A stretch of DNA of 64,000 nucleotides from Fulvimonas sp. R45 (GTDB taxonomy: Bacteria; Pseudomonadota; Gammaproteobacteria; Xanthomonadales; Rhodanobacteraceae): positions 62,001-126,000 of the forward strand of contig NZ_JASERU010000009.1 of assembly GCF_030504985.1 (NCBI RefSeq), in the 5' to 3' direction. This document shows, one piece after another, positions 54,641-63,067 of this stretch. The notes under the pieces are model-generated. The model was not told the origin of the DNA. It did not search any database and worked only from the letters and a program-made list of their open reading frames with translations. The position numbers and the translations under genes are program-made. Within the stretch, counting starts at the first letter, position 1. Each line of letters opens with the position of its first letter.

Positions 54641-55930
54641 TCATCGCCTCGCCTCCGCGCGGTCGAGCATCCAGCGGCGCTTGGCGAGGATGCGGTCGGC
54701 CTGGCGGTCCATCTCGGCCGCGGCCTGGTCGACCGTCAGCTCGCCGGCCACGGCGCGCGCGGCGACCTGCTGCATCATGGTGGCGATGCGCTCCCATTCG
54801 GGCACCGCCGGCGTGGGCTTCACCCGCTCCAGTTGCTCGCGGAAGGCACGCGCCTGCGGGTCGTCGCGCAGCACCGGGCTGTCCCAGCTGCTGCGGCGCG
54901 GCGGCATGTCGCCGGTGAGTTCGTAGAAACGGCGCTGCACCGCCGGCTGCGACAGGTACTCGATCAGCGCCCACGCCTCGCGCGGATGGCGCGACGCGCG
55001 GAACACCACCAGGCTGCCGCCGCCCGCCAGCCCCGCGCCGGGACCGTCGGGGCCGGGCAGCGGCGCGGTGGCCCAGTCGTCCTGCTCGGCGGCGGGCAGG
55101 CGCCGGCGGAACTCGCCGATGTTCCACGGCCCGGACAGGTAGAACGCGTAGGTGCCGCGGCCGAATTCCTCCCACGGGTTGCCGGCCTCGACGTTGGTGA
55201 CCGCCGGCGCCTGGTGCAGGCGGAAGGTGTCCACGTAGAACGCCAGCGCGCGCCTGAAGCCGGCGCTTTCGAAATTGCCGCGGCGGCCGCCGTCGCGCAG
55301 CAGCGGGTCGGGCTGCTGCAAGGCCAGCGACAGCAGCTGCTCGTACTCGTTGGTGGGCAGCAGGATGCCGTAGACCTTGCGCCCGGGATGGCTGAGCGCA
55401 GCCAGCTGGCGTCGCCATTCGGCCCAGTCGCGTGGCGGCGCATCGAAGCCCGCCTGCCGCAGCAGGTCCCTGCGGTAGAACAGCAGCCGCGTGTCCACGT
55501 ACCACGGGATGCCGTACAGCGTGCCGTCGACGACGTTGGTCGACCAGATGCTGGCGAAGTAGTCCGACGGCCGTACCGTCGCCGAATGCTCGATGCGCGC
55601 ATCGAGCGGCGCCAGTGCGCGCAGCGCCACCAGTTCCGCCAGCCAGGTGTTGCCGAGCTGTGCCAGGTCCGGCGTGGTGCCGCCGGCGAACGCGGTGAGC
55701 AGCTTCTCGTGCGCCGCGCTCAGCGGCAGTTGCTGCACCTCCACGCGGATGCCCGGGTGCGCGCGCTCGAAGCCCGGCAGCAGTGGCGCGATGGCTTCGC
55801 CCTCGCTGCCGAAGGTCCAGAACACCAGGGTATCCGGCGTCTTGCCGCCACAGCCGGCGAGCCACAGCACGGCAATGGCGAGCGCCAGCGCCCGCTGCCA
55901 CCGTCGAAGCCGTTCGCGCGAGTCCGTCAT
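54641..55930 (-). CDS. Sugar ABC transporter substrate-binding lipoprotein
   Basis: Periplasmic family-1 solute-binding protein that hands oligosaccharide to the permeases. 429 residues; the signal ends in the lipobox VLWLAGC (Cys 27). The fold is that of MalE/UgpB-like proteins: LVFWTFGSEGEAIAPLLPGFERAHPGI, TTPDLAQLGNTWLAEL, GIPWYVDTRLLFYRRDLLRQAG, AFYLSGPWNIGEFRRRLP, GGSLVVFRASRHPREAWALIEYL. The lipid anchor is common in Gram-positives and less so in Gram-negatives with ABC sugar importers. First of the three transporter genes on the minus strand, following the GH144-like gene by 81 bases. Confidence 0.92.
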   Translation of the reverse strand: MTDSRERLRRWQRALALAIAVLWLAGCGGKTPDTLVFWTFGSEGEAIAPLLPGFERAHPGIRVEVQQLPLSAAHEKLLTAFAGGTTPDLAQLGNTWLAELVALRALAPLDARIEHSATVRPSDYFASIWSTNVVDGTLYGIPWYVDTRLLFYRRDLLRQAGFDAPPRDWAEWRRQLAALSHPGRKVYGILLPTNEYEQLLSLALQQPDPLLRDGGRRGNFESAGFRRALAFYVDTFRLHQAPAVTNVEAGNPWEEFGRGTYAFYLSGPWNIGEFRRRLPAAEQDDWATAPLPGPDGPGAGLAGGGSLVVFRASRHPREAWALIEYLSQPAVQRRFYELTGDMPPRRSSWDSPVLRDDPQARAFREQLERVKPTPAVPEWERIATMMQQVAARAVAGELTVDQAAAEMDRQADRILAKRRWMLDRAEARR

Positions 55931-56010
55931 GGCCGGTGCCCTACCCCACGCGCCGTTACGTTGCCGTCATTCCCGCGAGAGCAGCGCATACCTGCCCCAC
56001 GCTTTGGCGC

Positions 56011-56125
56011 GTCATCCCGGCGCTGGCCGGGGCCCAGTGGCGACCACGCCCGCCCGAGTCGCACGGCGGCTGGATGACCCGGCCTTCGCCCGTTGAAAAG
56101 CGCCTCCGGCCTGCGCCGGAATGAT
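56011..56125. repeat. REP-type element, copy 3, inside the end of the GH144-like reading frame
   Basis: Starts GTCATCCCGGCGCTGGCCGG and ends GCCTCCGGCCTGCGCCGGAATGAT, with the diverged internal block CTTCGCCCGTTGAAAAGCGC. It is 115 bases, as is copy 2. The stop codon of the GH144-like gene (TCA on this strand, 56012-56014) lies in its terminal GTCATC, so the whole element is translated. Confidence 0.82.
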
Positions 56126-57622
56126 GGGCCGGACAGGTCGCCGCCACCGGCCACGTGCCGGTGACTGCCCGCGTTCCAGCCAGCCGCCGGTGAAGCCGGC
56201 GCGCTGCAGTCCCCGGCGGACGTAGGGGTTCTTCTTCATCACCGTCCACACGAAGCCGCTGCGCCAGTTTTCCAGCATCAGCAGGATCGGCCCCTGGTCG
56301 ATGCCGATGTAGTCGGTGTCGACCCAGCCGAAGCCGGGCACCACCCGGCCCGCATCCGGCGGGATGAGCGGATCGCGCAGGGTGAGGTTGAAGGCATCGA
56401 GGAATCCGTAGCGGCCGTAGATCCAGCGTCCGTAGTCGCGATGCATGGCCAGCACCGCCGGCACCGCGATATCCGGCGCGAAGGCGATCGAGCCCGCCGC
56501 GGCGGTCGGCGCGATGGTGCCGTCGTCGTCGACGTAGTCCAGCCCGGCACCGCGCGCGTTGTAGCCCTTGAAGCCGTGCAGCACACCGTTCACCCGCATG
56601 GTCGCGCCGCCCGGGCCGTCGCTGGCGGTCAGGCCCCAGACGTCGGCGCCATAGCCGGCCCAGCCGCCCGGGTTGGCGATCGCATAGGCGCGCTGCGCGT
56701 GGGCGGCGCGGCGCGCGTTCTCGAAGTAGTCGAGCCCGTGGCGACGCATGTAGGCGTCGCGGATGCCGCGGAAGTCGATCCACGCCGCGCTGTACTGGTG
56801 GCCGAACAGCGGCGCGAAGTTGAGGAACTCGTAGCCGTGGAAGCGGCCCCACTGTTTGTCGTTGGTGCGGGTCCACGCCGCCCACGCCTGCGCCGGCGGC
56901 GCGTGGGTGGGCGAGCCCAGGGCGAGGATGTAGAGCAGGTTGGCCTCGCTGTAGCCGGCCCAGTCGGCGTCGATGAAGCCGCGCTCCGGCGTCCAGCCCA
57001 TGCTGACGAGCGGCGGCCGCGGCTGCATCCAGGTCCAGTCCACGCGGCGGTAGATCGTGTCCGCCAGCGCACGGATCTCGCGCTCCTGCGGCGTGTCGCG
57101 GTCGTAGTAGGACTGCGCGAACAGCACCCCGCCGAGCAGCAGCGTGGTGTCGATGCTGGACAGCTCGGTGCCGCCCTGGCGCAGGCCGGTCTTCATGTCG
57201 AGGAAATGGTAGAAGAAGCCGTGGTAGCCGCTGACGCCACGCGCCCCGTCGCCCTGCGGCGCGTGCGCGAAGAAGCGCAGGGTGGCCAGCGTGCGCTGCG
57301 CCGCCTGCGCGCGCGTGACGTAGCCGCGCTCGGCGCCGATGCCGTAGGCGGTCAGGGCGAAGCCCACCGCGGCGATGCTGGACGGCGCGGCGCCGGGCCA
57401 GCGGTCGGGGGTGAGGCCGTTCGCCGCCGGCGTGGTGTCCCAGAACCACTGGAAGGTGCGGCGCTCCAGGTCGTCGAACACCGCGCGCTGCGACGCGGGC
57501 AGCGCGGCGTAGCTGCCGGCCGCCTGCGTGGCGGTTGCGGCGGCGGCCGGCGCGCCGCCGCTGATGGCCAGCAGCGCGACCAGCAAGGTCGCCAGGCAGG
57601 TACGGATGTGCCGGAATGCCAT
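56012..57622 (-). CDS. GH144-like / 'glucoamylase'-family exported glucanase with repeat-encoded C-terminus
   Basis: Exported (alpha/alpha)6-barrel protein of the Pfam glycoamylase family, whose characterised GH144 members are endo-beta-1,2-glucanases. The start MAFRHIRTC has GGGAGACC upstream and a signal peptide (cleavage near AAA/TA). 536 residues. Typical runs: LERRTFQWFWDTTPAANGLTPDR, GVSGYHGFFYHFLDMKTGLR, STIDTTLL-like SSIDTTLLLGGVLFAQSYYD, NEGxxLY-equivalent SEANLLYILALGSPTH, YEFLNFAPLFGHQYSAAWIDFRGI, DGTIAPTAAAGSIAFAPDIAVPA and IDQGPILLMLENWRSGFVW. The last 38 or so residues (PIIPAQAGGAF...) come from the REP element and are not part of the domain. Located between the TonB receptor and the ABC genes. 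Confidence 0.83.
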   Translation of the reverse strand: MAFRHIRTCLATLLVALLAISGGAPAAAATATQAAGSYAALPASQRAVFDDLERRTFQWFWDTTPAANGLTPDRWPGAAPSSIAAVGFALTAYGIGAERGYVTRAQAAQRTLATLRFFAHAPQGDGARGVSGYHGFFYHFLDMKTGLRQGGTELSSIDTTLLLGGVLFAQSYYDRDTPQEREIRALADTIYRRVDWTWMQPRPPLVSMGWTPERGFIDADWAGYSEANLLYILALGSPTHAPPAQAWAAWTRTNDKQWGRFHGYEFLNFAPLFGHQYSAAWIDFRGIRDAYMRRHGLDYFENARRAAHAQRAYAIANPGGWAGYGADVWGLTASDGPGGATMRVNGVLHGFKGYNARGAGLDYVDDDGTIAPTAAAGSIAFAPDIAVPAVLAMHRDYGRWIYGRYGFLDAFNLTLRDPLIPPDAGRVVPGFGWVDTDYIGIDQGPILLMLENWRSGFVWTVMKKNPYVRRGLQRAGFTGGWLERGQSPARGRWRRPVRPIIPAQAGGAFQRAKAGSSSRRATRAGVVATGPRPAPG

Positions 57623-57716
57623 CAGCGCCAGGTCTCCCGTGTGCGGAATCCGGCGCACGGCGCGTTGCCGCGCGCCACGTCGTGCCGGGGACGGCGGCGC
57701 CATCCCCGGCGCCGCC

Positions 57717-60700
57717 TCAGAACTTCATGCCCACCTCGAACTTGAACGTGCGCGGCACGAAGGTGATATTGCCGACCGGGTTGTAGACCACCGCGGTGTG
57801 CCCGTTGTCGTCGTAGGTCGGAATGTAGTCGACGAAGTTCTTCCAGTTGAACACGTTCATCACGTCGAAGCGGCCATACAGGGTGATGCCGTGGCCGAGG
57901 TCGAAGTTCTTGGTGGCCTGGAAGTCGATGTCGCGGTAGCCCCAGATCTTGCCGCCGATGAGGAACTTCGAGCCCGGCGGCGTGGCCGCCACCGGCGAGC
58001 AGTCGGTGCCGGTGGCGAACTCCACGTTGGCGAAGCAGCCGATGCCGTTGAACGGCAGCGGCGTGGCCAGGGTCAGCTTGGCCGACAGCACCAGGCCCCA
58101 CGGGCCGTCCATGTTGCCGGTGGCCACGAAGCGGTGCTTGGCCGCGGCGTTGGAGGTGATGAACGGGTAGTCGCCGATGGTCGCCTCGTCGAAGGAATAG
58201 TGCTCGCCGATGTCGCGGTTCTGCTTGGCGTGGGTGAAGGTGTAGGCGAAGGTGGCGCCCCAGCCCGACTCCTTCGTGTACGGCTTCTCGGCCGACAGCA
58301 GCAGCTGGGTGGTGCGCGTGGCGATGCCGTTGTTGCCGACGATCATCGCGCCGAAGCCGGGGATGCCGTTGCCCCACGGCTGGCTGTTGTCCTTGAAGAA
58401 CGCGCCGTCCGGGTAGCGGTTGCCCAGGGTGAAGGCGAAGCCGTCATGGCTGAGGATGCGGGTGACCGTGGCGTCGGTCTGCCACGCGCCGAACTGGTTG
58501 GACATGCCCAGGCTGAACTGGTCGGAGTACGGCGCCTTCAACTTGTTGTTGAGCATGTCGACCTCGGTGCCGGCGTTGCTCGCCGCGCCGAGCAGCGCCT
58601 GCAGGTTGCCCAGGCCCTGCAGGTACTTCGGGTCCCACGGGTAGCAGGGCGTGTTGCCCTTGTAGCACTGGCCGGTGGCCGGGTCCTGGAAGTAGATCGT
58701 GTATTCCGGCAGCGCCGACTTGGTGGTCTCCAGCTGGAGGTAGTCGTACAGGTCGCGGTCGTAGGCGCGGCCGGCGCCGCCGTGGATCACGTGCGCCTCG
58801 TCGCCGAACAGGTCGTAGGAGAAGCCCAGCCGCGGCTGCCACTCGCCCTTGTAGGCGCTGCGGTTGTGGCCGTTGCTGATGTAGTCGTTGACGTCGATGC
58901 CGCCCCTGGCCAGCGTCTGCGCGTAGGTCTGCCCGGCGGGGGCGTTGGGATCCTGGCTGTTCAGCGCGGCGATCACGTTGGCCGGCGTCACGAAGTCGGT
59001 GTACGACGGCGTGCGCTCGTAATCCCAGCGCACGCCCAGGTTCAGGGTGAGCTTGTCGTTGACGTCCCAGTCGTCCTGCACGTAGGCGCCGAACTGCTGG
59101 CTCTTGGTGGTCACCGTGGGCGACAGCCCCAGGCCGAGCACCGGCTTGGTGAAGAACGCCTTGTACGGCGTGGCCGCGGTACCGGCGCTGGTGACGTTGT
59201 AGGTGAACTGCGGATTGACGTCCGCCGCGTCCGCCGCCTCCAGCGTGGCCAGCTTCTTCTTGAAGCCGATCTTGACCACGTGGTCGCCGTGCCACTCCAG
59301 GTCGTTGAAGGTCAGGTCGTCCTGGATCGCGGGACCGCGCTGGCCCTTGTTCTGCGTCGCCAGCGGGCTGGCCGCGCCCACCGAGACGATGGTGGGATCA
59401 TTGGCGCGCGACCAGGTGTACGAGTAGCCGTTGCCGTAGTTCAGCGCGGTCGGCTTGTTGAACGAGCTTTCGTAGGTGAACAGCAGCTCGTTGAAGTAGG
59501 CCTCGCCGCTGTGCTGCCAGCGCAGCGCGTAGCGCTTGTCGTCGTTCTTGACGTCGAACCCGGCCGAGGCGGCGTCCTGGTCGCCAATGCCGTCGTACTG
59601 GTCTTCCCGGCGGATCTGCGCGGTGGCCTCGATGCGGTCGCGGTCGGTCGGCTCCCAGTCGATCTTGGCGAAGTACAGGTTCTCCCGGAACGGCAGGTTG
59701 GCCGGGCCGAGCTGGGCGGCGACCTCGGGCGGCAGGTGGGCGGCGCCCGGCGCGGCGTCCGCGCTCGGCACCACCGTGATCGGGGTGTTGAAGCGCTTGG
59801 CCTCGTAGGTGAGGAAGAAGTGCATCTTGTCCTGGATGATCGGCCCGCCCAGGGCGAAGCCGTATTCCTTCTCCTGCGAGGCCGTCTTGCGGCCGGCGTC
59901 CTTCTCCGCCGGCGTGCGTTCGCGGAACGCGTCGTTGGTGTAGCGGTAGAACGTCTCGCCGTGGAACTCGTTGGTGCCGGACTTGGTCTGCGCGGTCACC
60001 GCGGCGCTGGCGATCTGGTCGTACTCGGCCTTGTAGTTGGAGGTGATGACCTTGTACTCGCCGATCGCCAGCTGCGGGAACGGGTTGCCCTGGCTGGCGA
60101 ACTGGCCCGCCACGCCGCCTTCCTTCACGTAGCTCTTCTGGCCCACGCCGTCGATGTAGACGTTGACCGAGCTGTCGTTCATCGCGCCGCCGCGCAGCGA
60201 GGTGTGGCCGGAGGAATCGACGTTGAACACCATGCCCGGCACGGTGTCGGCGAACTCCAGGAAGTTGCGCGAGATCTGCGGGATGGTCTGGATCTGGCGC
60301 AGGGAGATGGTGCCGCCCACCTCGGGCGTCTTCACTTCGCGCAGGGTGGTAGCGGTGACCGTCACCGCGCCGAGCGTGGTCGTCCCCGCCGGCGCCTTGG
60401 CGGCCGCCAGGTTGAGCGTGGCGGTGGAGGCGACGGTGAGCGTGACCGTGCGCTGCGTGCCCGGCCCGGCGTCGACCCGGTAGGTGCCGGGCTGCAGCCC
60501 GACCAGCGCATAGCTGCCGCGGCTGTCGGTGCGGGTGACGCGCACGGCGCCGGTGGCCACGTTCTTCGCGGTGACCTGGGCGTTCGCCGGGCCGCTGCCG
60601 CGCAGGGTGGCGTTTGCCGTCTGTGCCCGCGCGGGCATGCCGCCGGCCGCGAGGGTGACGAACGCGCCGGCCACGAGGCCGGCGAGCAACCGCTTGTTTG

Positions 60701-60719
60701 TCTTGCTGTGACAGCTCAT
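57717..60719 (-). CDS. TonB-dependent receptor, Oar-like, with carboxypeptidase-regulatory-like domain
   Basis: Outer-membrane receptor of about 1000 residues. The start MSCHSKTNKRLL has GGAGGGGAG upstream and opens a signal peptide (ending ARA/QTA). A CarboxypepD_reg-like beta-sandwich (about 30-110: AQVTAKNVATGAVRVTRTDSRGSYALVGLQPGTYRV) precedes a TonB-box-like LGAVTVTATTL, a plug (PQISRNFLEFADTVPGM, SLRGGAMNDSSVNVYIDGVGQKSY, TAQTKSGTNEFHG) and a barrel ending KFEVGMKF. Oar-type receptors in Xanthomonadales often serve plant-glycan loci. It starts 19 bases after the LacI gene and is followed by the GH144-like gene, so it is the likely uptake port of this locus. Cargo unknown; beta-glucan fragments are the best guess from the enzymes. 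Confidence 0.9.
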   Translation of the reverse strand: MSCHSKTNKRLLAGLVAGAFVTLAAGGMPARAQTANATLRGSGPANAQVTAKNVATGAVRVTRTDSRGSYALVGLQPGTYRVDAGPGTQRTVTLTVASTATLNLAAAKAPAGTTTLGAVTVTATTLREVKTPEVGGTISLRQIQTIPQISRNFLEFADTVPGMVFNVDSSGHTSLRGGAMNDSSVNVYIDGVGQKSYVKEGGVAGQFASQGNPFPQLAIGEYKVITSNYKAEYDQIASAAVTAQTKSGTNEFHGETFYRYTNDAFRERTPAEKDAGRKTASQEKEYGFALGGPIIQDKMHFFLTYEAKRFNTPITVVPSADAAPGAAHLPPEVAAQLGPANLPFRENLYFAKIDWEPTDRDRIEATAQIRREDQYDGIGDQDAASAGFDVKNDDKRYALRWQHSGEAYFNELLFTYESSFNKPTALNYGNGYSYTWSRANDPTIVSVGAASPLATQNKGQRGPAIQDDLTFNDLEWHGDHVVKIGFKKKLATLEAADAADVNPQFTYNVTSAGTAATPYKAFFTKPVLGLGLSPTVTTKSQQFGAYVQDDWDVNDKLTLNLGVRWDYERTPSYTDFVTPANVIAALNSQDPNAPAGQTYAQTLARGGIDVNDYISNGHNRSAYKGEWQPRLGFSYDLFGDEAHVIHGGAGRAYDRDLYDYLQLETTKSALPEYTIYFQDPATGQCYKGNTPCYPWDPKYLQGLGNLQALLGAASNAGTEVDMLNNKLKAPYSDQFSLGMSNQFGAWQTDATVTRILSHDGFAFTLGNRYPDGAFFKDNSQPWGNGIPGFGAMIVGNNGIATRTTQLLLSAEKPYTKESGWGATFAYTFTHAKQNRDIGEHYSFDEATIGDYPFITSNAAAKHRFVATGNMDGPWGLVLSAKLTLATPLPFNGIGCFANVEFATGTDCSPVAATPPGSKFLIGGKIWGYRDIDFQATKNFDLGHGITLYGRFDVMNVFNWKNFVDYIPTYDDNGHTAVVYNPVGNITFVPRTFKFEVGMKF

Positions 60720-60738
60720 GGACTCCCCTCCACTCTTG

Positions 60739-61782
60739 TCATGGATCGGACGAACGACGATTCCCCCCGCTTGCGTTCCTGGCGAGATGCGCTCCACATG
60801 AATCACGGACGACGATGTCGCAGCCCAGCGTGTGCACGGACGCGGCCGAAGGCCCCGGCCGCTCGATCAGGTCGGCCAGCAGCTCCATCGCGTTCCGGCC
60901 CAGGTCGGCGATGCGCACCCGCACCGTGCTGAGCGGCGGCGCGACGTAGCGCGCGATCGGGATGTCGTCGAAGCCGGCCAGCGCGATGTCCCCGGGCACG
61001 TCGAGGCCGGCCTCCCTGAAGGCCTGCAGGCAGCCCACCGCCATCATGTCGTTGGCGGCGAACACGGCCTGCGGGCGCGACTTCGCGGCCAGCAGCTCGC
61101 GCCCGGCGCGCAGCCCCGAGCGCTCGGTGAAGTCGCCCGCGACGATCCGCGGCGACGCGTTCGGCATGAACTCCGCCATCGCCGCACGGAAGCCCTGCTC
61201 GCGCTGCTGCGCGTCGAAGTTGTCCTTCGGCCCGGTGACGAAGGCGATGCGCTCGTGGCCCACGCCGAGCAGGTGCCGCACCATCGCGTAGGTGCCGGCG
61301 AAGTTGTCGATGTTGAGCACCGCGTGGGTGCCGTCTTCCAGCGGGCTGTTGAGCAGCACCGCGGGCAGGTCCTGCGGCAGGTTCGCCTTGAGGAAGGCCT
61401 CGTCCACGCGCGAGGACAGGATGAGGATGCCGTCGACCCGGCCCTGCATGGCGCGCAGCGCCGCCGCCGCGTCGTCCACGCCGTCGTGCGCGCTGGATAC
61501 CAGCAGGTGCAGGCCGTGGGCGCGCGCCTTCTGGTCGATGCCGCGGATCAGCTCGGAGAAGAACTCGCCGTGCAGGTCGGGCAGCAGCGCGCCGATGGTG
61601 TGGGTGCGCCGGGTGATCAGGCTGCGGGCGGCGCCGTGCGGCACGTAGCGCAGGCGCGCGGCCGCCTCGCGGATGCGCTTCTCGGTGGCGGTGGTCACGC
61701 CGCCGGCGCCGTTGAGCGCGCGCGACACCGAGGCCACCGAGACCTTCGCTTCGCGTGCTACGTCCTTGATGGTCACCGTCAC
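60739..61782 (-). CDS. LacI-family regulator of the GH144/TonB/ABC locus
   Basis: Repressor, about 347 residues. The start is GTG at 61782 with GGGGAGAG just upstream; a longer ATG frame exists but lacks a ribosome site. The DNA-binding helix is VTIKDVAREAKVSVASVSRALNGAGGVTTATEKR; the sugar domain includes HTIGALLPDLHGEFFSELIRGID, GVGHERIAFVTGPKDNFDAQQREQGF, FAANDMMAVGCLQAFREAGLDVPGDIALAGFDDIPIARYVAPPLSTV. It is upstream of, and probably co-transcribed with, the TonB receptor gene (19-base gap), so it is autoregulated through the operator at 61831-61846. Confidence 0.87.
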   Translation of the reverse strand: MTVTIKDVAREAKVSVASVSRALNGAGGVTTATEKRIREAAARLRYVPHGAARSLITRRTHTIGALLPDLHGEFFSELIRGIDQKARAHGLHLLVSSAHDGVDDAAAALRAMQGRVDGILILSSRVDEAFLKANLPQDLPAVLLNSPLEDGTHAVLNIDNFAGTYAMVRHLLGVGHERIAFVTGPKDNFDAQQREQGFRAAMAEFMPNASPRIVAGDFTERSGLRAGRELLAAKSRPQAVFAANDMMAVGCLQAFREAGLDVPGDIALAGFDDIPIARYVAPPLSTVRVRIADLGRNAMELLADLIERPGPSAASVHTLGCDIVVRDSCGAHLARNASGGNRRSSDP

Positions 61783-61830
61783 ATCCGCTCTCCCCGTAGC
61801 CACGGCCGCCACTTCCCGGCCCGGCGAGCA

Positions 61831-61846
61831 ACGTAAACGTTTTCAT
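61831..61846. promoter_or_regulatory. LacI operator 1 (ATGAAAACGTTTACGT on the minus strand)
   Basis: Typical LacI-family dyad around a central CG. It covers the weak -10 region (TTACGT) of a minus-strand promoter whose -35 TTTACA lies at 61859-61854 with a 17-base spacer. It is 49 bases upstream of the GTG start of the regulator. Confidence 0.75.
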
Positions 61847-62063
61847 CAAAGCTTGTAAAGTGACCTGCCGGGACGCCCGCATTGCAGTGCAAAAGAAAAC
61901 CATAGCCCGCCACGCCACCTTTTCTTCCGGCGCCTGCAAACAACCGCCGGATAGGGCCAGGCCAGTCGCGCAGGCGGGCGCGGCAATGCAGCATCGGCAA
62001 AACCAGGTCGGCTGCGGTCCGCACCGTGATCCGGGCTCCAGGCGGCAACGGGCGGCCATGGAA

Positions 62064-62077
62064 GGAAACGCTTTCAT
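62064..62077. promoter_or_regulatory. LacI operator 2 (ATGAAAGCGTTTCC on the minus strand)
   Basis: Matches operator 1 at 12 of 14 positions in the same orientation, 230 bases away. It stands 107 bases before the TetR start. The pair could allow a repression loop or place the TetR gene under the same LacI control. Confidence 0.6.
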
Positions 62078-62183
62078 CGCCGTGGCGCAGGAGCCTGCAG
62101 ACCAGCCGCGCGATGGCGGGAAACCGCACTGCGCTACCCTTGCCGTCCGTCGACGATGCAGCCGCCGCGCCAAGGAACGTGAG

Positions 62184-62807
62184 ATGCCTCCGCAGAAATC
62201 CACCTCCGGTACCGCCGCGACACGCGCACCGCGTCGCCAGCGCGGCCGCGAGCGGGTGGCGGCGCTGCTGGCGGCGGCCGCCGCCTGTTTCGTGGAGAAG
62301 GGGTACGCCGGCACCACCATGACCGAGGTGGCCGCGCGCGCCGGTTCGGCGATCGGTTCGCTGTACCAGTTCTTCCCCACCCGGGAGTTGCTGGCGCAGG
62401 CGCTGCTGGACGATTGCACGGACGACCTGTACGGCCGCCTGCAACGGCTGGCCGCGCAGGCGCCGGCGCTGGACACCGATCGCCTCGGCGCCACGCTGAT
62501 CCGCCTGCTGGTGGATTTCCGCCGCCGCCACCCCGCCTTCGTGGCGCTGATCGAATCCGCGCCGATCCCCATCGCGCAGGCGCTGGCGGTGCGGCGCCGC
62601 GTGCGCGCGGAGCTTCAGGCCGTGCTTGCCGCGCATGCGCCATGGCGCGATGCGCGCGAACTGCACGCCGCGGCGACCGTGGCGCAACAGCTGATGAAGG
62701 CCGCGGTGGCGGTGAACGCCGAGCCCGGCATGCCCGGGCGCAAGGCCGCGCTGGACGGCCTGCGACACGCCCTGCAGCTCTACCTGCGCGAGGCGCTGGC
62801 GCGCTGA
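62184..62807 (+). CDS. TetR-family transcriptional regulator
   Basis: 207-residue regulator. ATG at 62184 with AAGGA upstream. The N-terminal helix-turn-helix reads RVAALLAAAAACFVEKGYAGTTMTEVAARAGSAIGSLYQFFPTRELLAQALL, near consensus. The C-terminal ligand domain (about 75-205) is all helical with no recognisable subgroup mark. It is divergent from the LacI gene and directly upstream of the leucine operon; neither neighbour is a usual TetR target such as an efflux pump. Ligand and targets unknown. Confidence 0.88.
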   Translation: MPPQKSTSGTAATRAPRRQRGRERVAALLAAAAACFVEKGYAGTTMTEVAARAGSAIGSLYQFFPTRELLAQALLDDCTDDLYGRLQRLAAQAPALDTDRLGATLIRLLVDFRRRHPAFVALIESAPIPIAQALAVRRRVRAELQAVLAAHAPWRDARELHAAATVAQQLMKAAVAVNAEPGMPGRKAALDGLRHALQLYLREALAR

Positions 62808-62823
62808 TCCGCGATCGTATGGA

Positions 62824-62841
62824 CGTATGGCCGTCCATACG
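62824..62841. promoter_or_regulatory. Palindromic motif upstream of the leu promoter
   Basis: CGTATGGCCGTCCATACG, an 18-base near-palindrome whose only unpaired position is at the centre; TATGGACG precedes it as a further half site. It is 16 of 18 identical to the motif at 44502-44519, with GCCTG following in both. Here it is 52 bases before the -35 box. Confidence 0.62.
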
Positions 62842-62893
62842 CCTGCGCATCCGCTTCGCGGGCACATCGGAAAAATCGTCATGAAGAAAATGT

Positions 62894-62922
62894 TTGACAA
62901 GCCCACCGGGCTGCCGTAGGGT
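62894..62922 (+). promoter_or_regulatory. leu operon promoter
   Basis: -35 TTGACA (62894-62899), 17-base spacer, -10 TAGGGT (62917-62922). The leader ATG at 62930 follows after only 7 bases, at the expected transcription start, as in the thr operon. Confidence 0.78.
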
Positions 62923-62929
62923 CGATCGC

Positions 62930-63067
62930 ATGTCGCAGCGCAACAGCCACCGCCGCATCGCCGAAAGCCATCGTCTCGCGACGATCGCCGGCCTGCTGCG
63001 GCTTCGCGGCACGCTTCTTATTGCCCTTGTACTCGTACTCCTTATTACCAACGGAGGTGCGGGCTGA
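62930..63067 (+). CDS. leuL: Leucine / branched-chain operon leader peptide (45 aa)
   Basis: Short frame that should report charged leucyl-tRNA to the attenuator. It starts ATGTCG, like thrL, and has a basic first half (SQRNSHRRIAESHRL). Residues 29-39 read LLIALVLVLLI: 6 Leu, 2 Val and 2 Ile in 11. These use CTT, CTC, GTA and ATT codons only, avoiding CTG, which dominates the structural genes. It ends TNGGAG with TGA, 117 bases before leuA. The ATG sits at the predicted transcription start, so leaderless translation is implied. The last codons (GGA GGT GCG GGC) also form one strand of the antiterminator. Confidence 0.88.
   Translation: MSQRNSHRRIAESHRLATIAGLLRLRGTLLIALVLVLLITNGGAG

Larger units (their letters stand above)
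61783..62183. promoter_or_regulatory. Divergent LacI/TetR control region (no gene seen)
   Basis: A 401-base gap with no supportable gene. It contains the LacI gene promoter and operator (61831-61859), a second matching operator (62064-62077), and an AAGGA ribosome site for the TetR gene just before 62184. The open frame running through it in the plus direction is an extension of the TetR frame without a start signal. Confidence 0.6.

Noticed and set aside
57528-60932. 1134-codon open frame on the plus strand opposite the Oar-type receptor
   Set aside because: It is the complement of a real gene in a GC-rich genome, where the third-position G/C bias removes antisense stops. The translation is Val/Arg/Ala/Gly-rich with no domain, and the minus strand has a full receptor with a signal peptide and ribosome site.
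62815-62841. The leu upstream palindrome as an intrinsic terminator of the TetR gene
   Set aside because: The stem has no following T-run, and the near-identical copy before the thr promoter is not placed at a gene end, which favours a binding site.
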